Position numbers and translations under genes: made by a program | Shown: piece by piece, positions 59,085 through 64,000 of the stretch | Layout: each line of letters begins with the position of its first letter | Numbering within the stretch: position 1 is the first letter of the stretch | Notes under the pieces: model-generated | Told to the model about the DNA's origin: nothing | The model's input: only the letters and a program-made list of their open reading frames with translations | Database searches by the model: none | Assembly (NCBI RefSeq): GCF_003725735.1 | Contig: NZ_RJTM01000072.1 | Span: 1 to 64,000 of the forward strand | DNA length: 64,000 bases | From: Sinomicrobium pectinilyticum | Lineage (GTDB): Bacteria > Bacteroidota > Bacteroidia > Flavobacteriales > Flavobacteriaceae | Direction of reading: 5' to 3'

Positions 59085-62075
59085 TTAAAAGTTAATGTCC
59101 AAACCTATATTGTAAACTTTTACCTGCGGGTATACATCCCCTCTGCCTATCGGGGCTTCCACATCATATCCTTTCCAGAAATTATCAATGGTAAACAGGT
59201 TCTGACCGGTAGCATACAGTCGTATTTTGTTCATTCCTATTTTCGCTGATATCTTTTCGGGAAGGGTATAGCCTATCTGGATGTTCTTTAGACGTACATA
59301 AGAAGCGTCTTTCACCCAAAAGCTGGAGTTCTTTTCATTGTTCGCCTCGCTGATGGTGAGGCGGGGAAATGCGGCATTGGTGTTTTCGGGGGTCCAGTAG
59401 TCCTTGTGCTGCTCCTGTACCGTTCCGCCGTTAAAAAAGGGCATGATGCCCTGCTGGTACAGATATCCGTCTGCCTTTCCCACGCCCTGAATAACAGCAT
59501 TGAAATCGAATCCTTTATAGGCGGCATTCAGGATGGCCCCGAAGGTATATCTGGGGATGGTGCTGCCAATAATCACATTGTCGTCGTCATTGATGATACC
59601 ATCCCCGTTCTGATCTTTGTATTTGATGTCGCCGGGAGCCACATTACCGAATTGTGCGGCATGGTTCTCTATTTCCTCTTCCGACTGGAACAGGCCAAGT
59701 GATTCCAGGCCCCAGATAGAATTTATGGAATGACCTTCCCGGCTAACAGTCAGTCCCGTACGGTTTACCCCTTTCAGGTCTACCACTTTATTTCTGACAT
59801 CGGAAATATTGAGGTTGACATCAAATTGAAAGTCTTCAATGGTTTCCCGGTAGGTAACACCGACTTCCCAGCCTTTGTTGGTCACCACACCTGCATTCTG
59901 GGTAGGGGCGGCCAGACCTATGGTCAGGGGGATATTGAGGTCGTACAGGATGTCCCTGGTCTCCCGGGAATAGTAATCTGCGGTAACAGACAATTTGGAG
60001 AACAGTGTAAAATCGAGACCGAAATCGATCATTTCGGTGGTTTCCCAGGATATTTCGGAATTGGCCATGGTATTTAAAGCGGCTATGTTCACAATTTCCT
60101 TGTTAAAGCTATACGTACCGATATCTATCGAAGTCGTAAAAGGGTAGTTCCCTATATCCTGGTTGCCCAGCATTCCCCACGAGCCTCTTAGTTTCAGTTC
60201 GGTCAGGGTATTTTTTAATGGCTGCATAAAACTTTCTTCTGAAATTCTCCAGCCTACGGATACCGAGGGGAAAAAACCGTATTTGTTGCCTTTGGAAAAA
60301 CGGGACGAACCGTCGTAACGACTGTTTATTTCCAGCAAATACTTTTGTTTGTAATCGTAATTTATTCTTCCGAAGAAAGATTGCAGGGCCCATTCTGCTT
60401 CATTTCCTGAATTCTGCTGGTTCAGGGCGGACCCGGTGTCCAGTACGGGATATTCCGGCAGGGGAAAGTCATCCCTGAATGCGGAAAGGTACTTATTCTG
60501 ATAATCCTCGCGGGATGCTCCCAGCAAGACTTTGAAATTGTGATCCCCAAACGTTTTATCGTAGGTTGTCGTGACACGGAGGTTATTGTAAAGTGACCTG
60601 CTGACCTCTCTGGTCAGTGTACTTCTGGCCGGGGATGTATTGGCCACGGTTCCGTCGGGATGATAGGTATCTATGGCGCCGTAAAATTCGTCATTACTGT
60701 ATTCCGCAAACCTCGGGGCTATGGTAAGCGAAAGTTCCAGGTCGTTGACGGGCCTGTAGTTAAATGAGGAATTGATCTGTATCCTGGGGTAGCTGCTGTT
60801 CTTCCGGAGACCGCCCGTTCTGCTGAAGGCAATGGGATTGGCCCCGTTCCAGCCTTCACCGTAAGATCCGTCCAGGTTGATCCCCGGTTGATTTGCGGGG
60901 ATTCGGTTCATCCAGTGAAATACGCTCGAAGTGCTCCGTCCCGGTTCTTTTGTCTCTTTGGCCAGGAGCTGCAGGTCGATACTCATATCAAATTTCTCGG
61001 AGAAATTTATATCCATGTTGTTCCTGAGGGTCAAACGGGTAAAGCCCGAGTTTTCAATGATCCCTTTTTGGTCGAAATAGCCGAAAGAGGTCATAAACCT
61101 GACTTTACCTCCGCCGCCGCTAACCGTTACAAAGTGGCTGTTCATCAGCCCTGACCCGGTAAGGACCTCCTTTTGCCAGTCGGTATTGGGGTATGTATCG
61201 GTATCCACTCCTCCGTCTGCAATATATTCCCGGATCAATTCTTCCGGATACAGGGGCTCCCTGCCCGTATTTACGTAAGCCACATTGGTAAGCCTCATAT
61301 GGTCGATGGCATCGACCATATCCGGGAGATTTGTGGGGTCCTGCCAGCCTACATATCCCTTATAATTTATGGCGAGCTTGTCACTGTCAGATCGTTTTGT
61401 AGTGACCAGGATTACCCCGTTGGCGGCCCTGGAACCGTATATGGAAGCCGAGGCTGCATCCTTTAATACGGAAATGGATTCTATATTATTCGGGTCCAGG
61501 TCATTGAGATTTCCCTCAACGCCGTCTATCATGACTAGGGGATTGGCACTGCTCAGGGTTCCGATCCCCCGGATACGTATGGCTCCGGCATCACCCCCGG
61601 GCCTCCCCGAAGATTGTGTTACCGTAACACCGGGAGCCAGTCCCTGTAATGCGGCCGAAGCCTGTCCTACGGGCCTGTTGGAAATATTCTGATCGGAAAT
61701 TTCCGAAACCGAGCCGGTCAGGTTCACCTTTTTCTGTTTGCCGAAGCCTACTACAACAACCTCGTCCAGGGAGGTGAGGTCGGGGGTCAGGGTAACCCCG
61801 ATCTCCGAGCGCGTTCCGACGGTCACTTCCTGTTTGGTATATCCCATAAAGGAAAACACCAGTACGGAACCATCCCCGGGTACTTTCAGGGAAAAATTAC
61901 CATCAAAATCAGTGGCGGTCCCCGTAGAACTGCCTTTGATAAGTACAGAGACTCCGGGGAGCGGTACGCCTTCTTCGTCTTTTACACTTCCGGTTACCGT
62001 GCGTTCCTGTGCAAATCCCGGCACAGCGAACAGGCATAGCAGGAACATGAAAGAAATTTTCAGCGATTTTTTCAT
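59085..62075 (-). CDS. SusC/RagA-family TonB-dependent outer-membrane transporter (PUL 2)
   Basis: A 996-residue outer-membrane transporter with a signal peptide (1-22, ends GFAQE). A carboxypeptidase-regulatory-like domain (about 25-105) starts VTGSVKDEEGVPLPGVSV. The TonB-box-like region is EVVVVGFGKQKK, then the plug domain (ALQGLAPGVTVTQSSGRPG, IRIRGIGTLSS, ISVLKDAASASIYG) and beta barrel ending IGLDINF. It is paired with the downstream SusD. It lies 50 bases after the lipoprotein metallophosphoesterase gene. Confidence 0.95.
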   Translation of the reverse strand: MKKSLKISFMFLLCLFAVPGFAQERTVTGSVKDEEGVPLPGVSVLIKGSSTGTATDFDGNFSLKVPGDGSVLVFSFMGYTKQEVTVGTRSEIGVTLTPDLTSLDEVVVVGFGKQKKVNLTGSVSEISDQNISNRPVGQASAALQGLAPGVTVTQSSGRPGGDAGAIRIRGIGTLSSANPLVMIDGVEGNLNDLDPNNIESISVLKDAASASIYGSRAANGVILVTTKRSDSDKLAINYKGYVGWQDPTNLPDMVDAIDHMRLTNVAYVNTGREPLYPEELIREYIADGGVDTDTYPNTDWQKEVLTGSGLMNSHFVTVSGGGGKVRFMTSFGYFDQKGIIENSGFTRLTLRNNMDINFSEKFDMSIDLQLLAKETKEPGRSTSSVFHWMNRIPANQPGINLDGSYGEGWNGANPIAFSRTGGLRKNSSYPRIQINSSFNYRPVNDLELSLTIAPRFAEYSNDEFYGAIDTYHPDGTVANTSPARSTLTREVSRSLYNNLRVTTTYDKTFGDHNFKVLLGASREDYQNKYLSAFRDDFPLPEYPVLDTGSALNQQNSGNEAEWALQSFFGRINYDYKQKYLLEINSRYDGSSRFSKGNKYGFFPSVSVGWRISEESFMQPLKNTLTELKLRGSWGMLGNQDIGNYPFTTSIDIGTYSFNKEIVNIAALNTMANSEISWETTEMIDFGLDFTLFSKLSVTADYYSRETRDILYDLNIPLTIGLAAPTQNAGVVTNKGWEVGVTYRETIEDFQFDVNLNISDVRNKVVDLKGVNRTGLTVSREGHSINSIWGLESLGLFQSEEEIENHAAQFGNVAPGDIKYKDQNGDGIINDDDNVIIGSTIPRYTFGAILNAAYKGFDFNAVIQGVGKADGYLYQQGIMPFFNGGTVQEQHKDYWTPENTNAAFPRLTISEANNEKNSSFWVKDASYVRLKNIQIGYTLPEKISAKIGMNKIRLYATGQNLFTIDNFWKGYDVEAPIGRGDVYPQVKVYNIGLDINF

Positions 62076-62125
62076 AGTTCTGGTTTGTTAGCGATGATTG
62101 TGTTTAGTTATTTAATTAAGGTTCT

Positions 62126-63256
62126 TTAATTATACAGGGAGGTGGTAAATTTGCTGTCTTCGTCTTCTTCCAGGATGTTGGCGCCCGGTCTCGGGGCAAA
62201 GGTGCGGATGCTCAGGGTCCCGTTGGCCAGGTCGAACCGCATGATACGCATGAGCCCGTTTCCACCGTTCCGGTCATTTTCGGTATAGGGCGGGTTCCTT
62301 CGCGACTGGTAATCGCAGAGATAGGATTTGATGACATGGCCATTGTATTCGTCCCTCCTGAAGCCTTCGCCCGAGACATGTCCTCCCAGCATGAGGAATA
62401 CGTTGTCGTGATGTTTCATTCGTTCATATATGACCTCGCCCTGGTTGGAGAAAGAACTGGCTACACTGTTGTTTCCCTGTCCGTCAATGATATCGCTGTT
62501 GCTGCCGGAAGGTTTCCGGAGCAGGCTGTGGCTCACCACGATGACCTTGTGACCGGGATGGGCCGATATGACCTGGTCTGCCCAGTCCATGACGATGGTC
62601 TCGCGGCTGGAACTGTAGAATTCCTGGCCGGGAGAGTTGAATTCCAGGTATATGACGAGAAAGGATTGTCCGGCCGCCGTAAAAATATCATAGTGGTTGT
62701 CATTGTTATTGGAACTGCCTTGCGCACCGCCGTACCAGGGGAAATTCTCCATGCGGTCTCTTCCGAAATAAACACCGTAACCGTGTGCGGTACCGGGGGA
62801 GGACGGGTTGCCGTAAGGCGTCTGGTCGTGGTTGCCGACAGCTATACCGTAGGGAATATTGTCTTCTTCAAGCTTGTAGAGTTCTGTCGAGGCGCGTTGC
62901 CATTCCACATCGTTGTCCGTGCTGCCGTGGTCTACTACATCGCCCAGGTGTGTAACGTAAGCAATTCTGGAGGTTTCCCGGTTGCGGCGTATCCAGGCGA
63001 TCTGTTCGCGGAACATATCCATGGTGCCGCCGTGTTTCAGGGCCGTGTAATATTGGGTGTCCGGAAGGACGGCGATCTGGAAAAAAGTGTCTTCGGCACT
63101 GTTGGCCGTCACCATTTCTTCACTTTGGACCGCGGATTCGGGGTCGTCGGGAGCTTCGATGTGGTTACAGGCCGGGAAAAAGAATACTGCAAAGGAGAGC
63201 AGCAGCAGTTGTAGCACGTTTCGTGTTTTGCGGTAGACGGTCAGTCTGGTTTTCAT
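62126..63256 (-). CDS. Lipoprotein metallophosphoesterase (calcineurin-like)
   Basis: A 376-residue lipoprotein: signal sequence with Cys in FFPACNHIE (about residue 29). Metal-binding set: VLPDTQYY, HLGDVVDHG, AVGNHDQTP, IVVSHSLL and LGGHVSGEG, complete for the PDTQ-type calcineurin-like group. It is likely to be anchored in the outer membrane and is the first gene of PUL 2, so it may act before uptake. It is divergent from the DeoR-family regulator, across 321 bases with repeated TGAAA motifs. Confidence 0.9.
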   Translation of the reverse strand: MKTRLTVYRKTRNVLQLLLLSFAVFFFPACNHIEAPDDPESAVQSEEMVTANSAEDTFFQIAVLPDTQYYTALKHGGTMDMFREQIAWIRRNRETSRIAYVTHLGDVVDHGSTDNDVEWQRASTELYKLEEDNIPYGIAVGNHDQTPYGNPSSPGTAHGYGVYFGRDRMENFPWYGGAQGSSNNNDNHYDIFTAAGQSFLVIYLEFNSPGQEFYSSSRETIVMDWADQVISAHPGHKVIVVSHSLLRKPSGSNSDIIDGQGNNSVASSFSNQGEVIYERMKHHDNVFLMLGGHVSGEGFRRDEYNGHVIKSYLCDYQSRRNPPYTENDRNGGNGLMRIMRFDLANGTLSIRTFAPRPGANILEEDEDSKFTTSLYN

Positions 63257-63353
63257 AATAATAGTGTGTTTTGATTGGACTTTTGATTTTCAATGCATAA
63301 ATATTTCGGCTTTCAAAAAGACATGTATCTTTGCTTTGGGTATCGCAAAGTAA

Positions 63354-63449
63354 TGAAATAAAATTAAAAATAACATAATTAAATATAATGAAAGTTGTTA
63401 TTTTAGTATTTTAAATGAAATAAAACATTAATAAAACAATATGAAAGTT
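63354..63449. promoter_or_regulatory. Repeated TGAAA motifs in the divergent PUL 2 / DeoR promoter region
   Basis: TGAAATAAAA (63354), TGAAAGTT (63389), TGAAATAAAA (63416) and TGAAAGTT (63442) form two copies of the same pair within 96 bases. DeoR-family proteins often bind direct repeats near their own gene, so these are candidate operators. The rest of 63257-63577 is very A+T-rich and shows no gene. Confidence 0.4.
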
Positions 63450-63577
63450 AATAAATGATTAAACACGGTGGTGATTTAAACATGTTATGTTAACTTAGAG
63501 TTAGCTTTTGCCCCTTTGTGAAACCTTTTGTAATTATTATTAATTTTATATTAAATCAACTGTTTAAAATAGGAAGT

Positions 63578-64000
63578 ATGGATATTACCGATAGACATGA
63601 AATGATCCTTCAGAAACTCAAGGAAGAGGGGCGGGTAAAGATCAACGATCTCAGCGCTTTGCTTGATGTTTCCGGGGTTACTATAAGAAAGGATCTTAAA
63701 ATTCTGGAAGACAAAAAGTTATTGTTCAGGACGCATGGAGGGGCTTCTATGAGTAATCCTTATATGAACGAACGTACCATTGATGAAAAGGAACACATCA
63801 ATGCCGAAGCCAAACAAAAGATCGGCAAAGTGGCGCTGAACCTGATTAAGGACAACGATTCGATCATTATCGGGTCGGGGACCACGGTATATACTTTTGC
63901 CAATATGCTGCACCCTGCAAAACCGCTTACGGTGATCACTCCTGCCGTAAAGGTGACCATGGCCCTGTGTAACCGTCCCAATGTGGAGATCGTACAGCTC
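63578..64000 (+). CDS. DeoR-family transcriptional regulator (partial, runs off window)
   Basis: The first 141 residues of a DeoR-type repressor. The N-terminal winged helix (MDITDRHEMILQKLKEEGRV, LLDVSGVTIRKDLKILEDKK) is followed by the conserved RTHGGA and the sugar-phosphate isomerase-like effector domain (IGKVALNLIKDNDSIIIGSGTTVY). DeoR proteins generally respond to sugar phosphates. It is divergent from PUL 2, which it probably represses until a phosphorylated pathway intermediate appears. Confidence 0.9.
   Translation, partial: MDITDRHEMILQKLKEEGRVKINDLSALLDVSGVTIRKDLKILEDKKLLFRTHGGASMSNPYMNERTIDEKEHINAEAKQKIGKVALNLIKDNDSIIIGSGTTVYTFANMLHPAKPLTVITPAVKVTMALCNRPNVEIVQL

Noticed and set aside
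1-64000. CRISPR array, rRNA, complete insertion sequence or integrase
   Set aside because: I looked for regularly spaced direct repeats, rRNA signatures and transposase or tyrosine recombinase motifs and saw none in this window.

Overview
The window comes from a member of the Bacteroidota, most likely a Flavobacteriaceae-type bacterium. The evidence is two SusC/SusD pairs, a hybrid two-component (HTCS) regulator, promoters with the Bacteroidota TAnnTTTG -7 element, almost no Shine-Dalgarno sequences, and mobile-element genes of the type carried by Bacteroidota conjugative elements.

Positions 1 to about 28650 look like part of an integrated conjugative or mobilizable element; no integrase or transfer gene lies inside the window. 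Backbone genes (small conserved proteins, SSB, an Api92/YubB-like protein, a DUF932 protein, a Y-family polymerase plus a DnaE-type polymerase, an SRAP peptidase, a ParB-like protein) alternate with cargo. Cargo 1 is SDR / AraC regulator / methyltransferase (2106-4727). Cargo 2 is an S41 peptidase beside a gene remnant (6885-8154). Cargo 3 is an A+T-rich series of cassette-like genes separated by palindromic spacers, including a stand-alone DndC-like sulfurtransferase and a HEPN-like protein (9787-13243). Cargo 4 is a defence block: a GHKL ATPase with a C-terminal PD-(D/E)XK-like domain, a class-2 OLD nuclease with UvrD-like helicase (Gabija-like), and a TraB/ChaN-like protein (21907-28644). 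A leader sequence occurs three times upstream of backbone genes, and a second block with a compensating hairpin sits just left of both A+T-rich cargos.

Positions 29066-30267 hold two small exported proteins. Positions 30967-44957 form a polysaccharide utilization locus (PUL 1): a PKD/CBM6-like surface lipoprotein, an HTCS regulator, SusC, SusD, a GH2 enzyme with a glucuronidase-like N-x-K motif, and a GH5 lipoprotein. Its three transcription units share one promoter layout: TTTTTACCCC placed 50-51 bases upstream of the end of the -7 element.

Positions 45225-63256 form a long leftward gene series (PUL 2) divergent from a DeoR-family regulator at 63578, which runs off the window. It has SusC/SusD but no recognisable glycoside hydrolase. 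It encodes two metallophosphoesterases, a GDPD-type phosphodiesterase and an EEP-family phosphodiesterase/phosphatase, all with export signals. It also encodes a polyol-permease-type MFS carrier, a sodium/solute symporter, an FAD oxidoreductase, a 2-hydroxyacid dehydrogenase, two FGGY kinases and a histidine phosphatase. Together they suggest use of a phosphodiester-containing polyol polymer or headgroup (teichoic-acid-like or glycerophosphodiester-like). The substrate is an inference.
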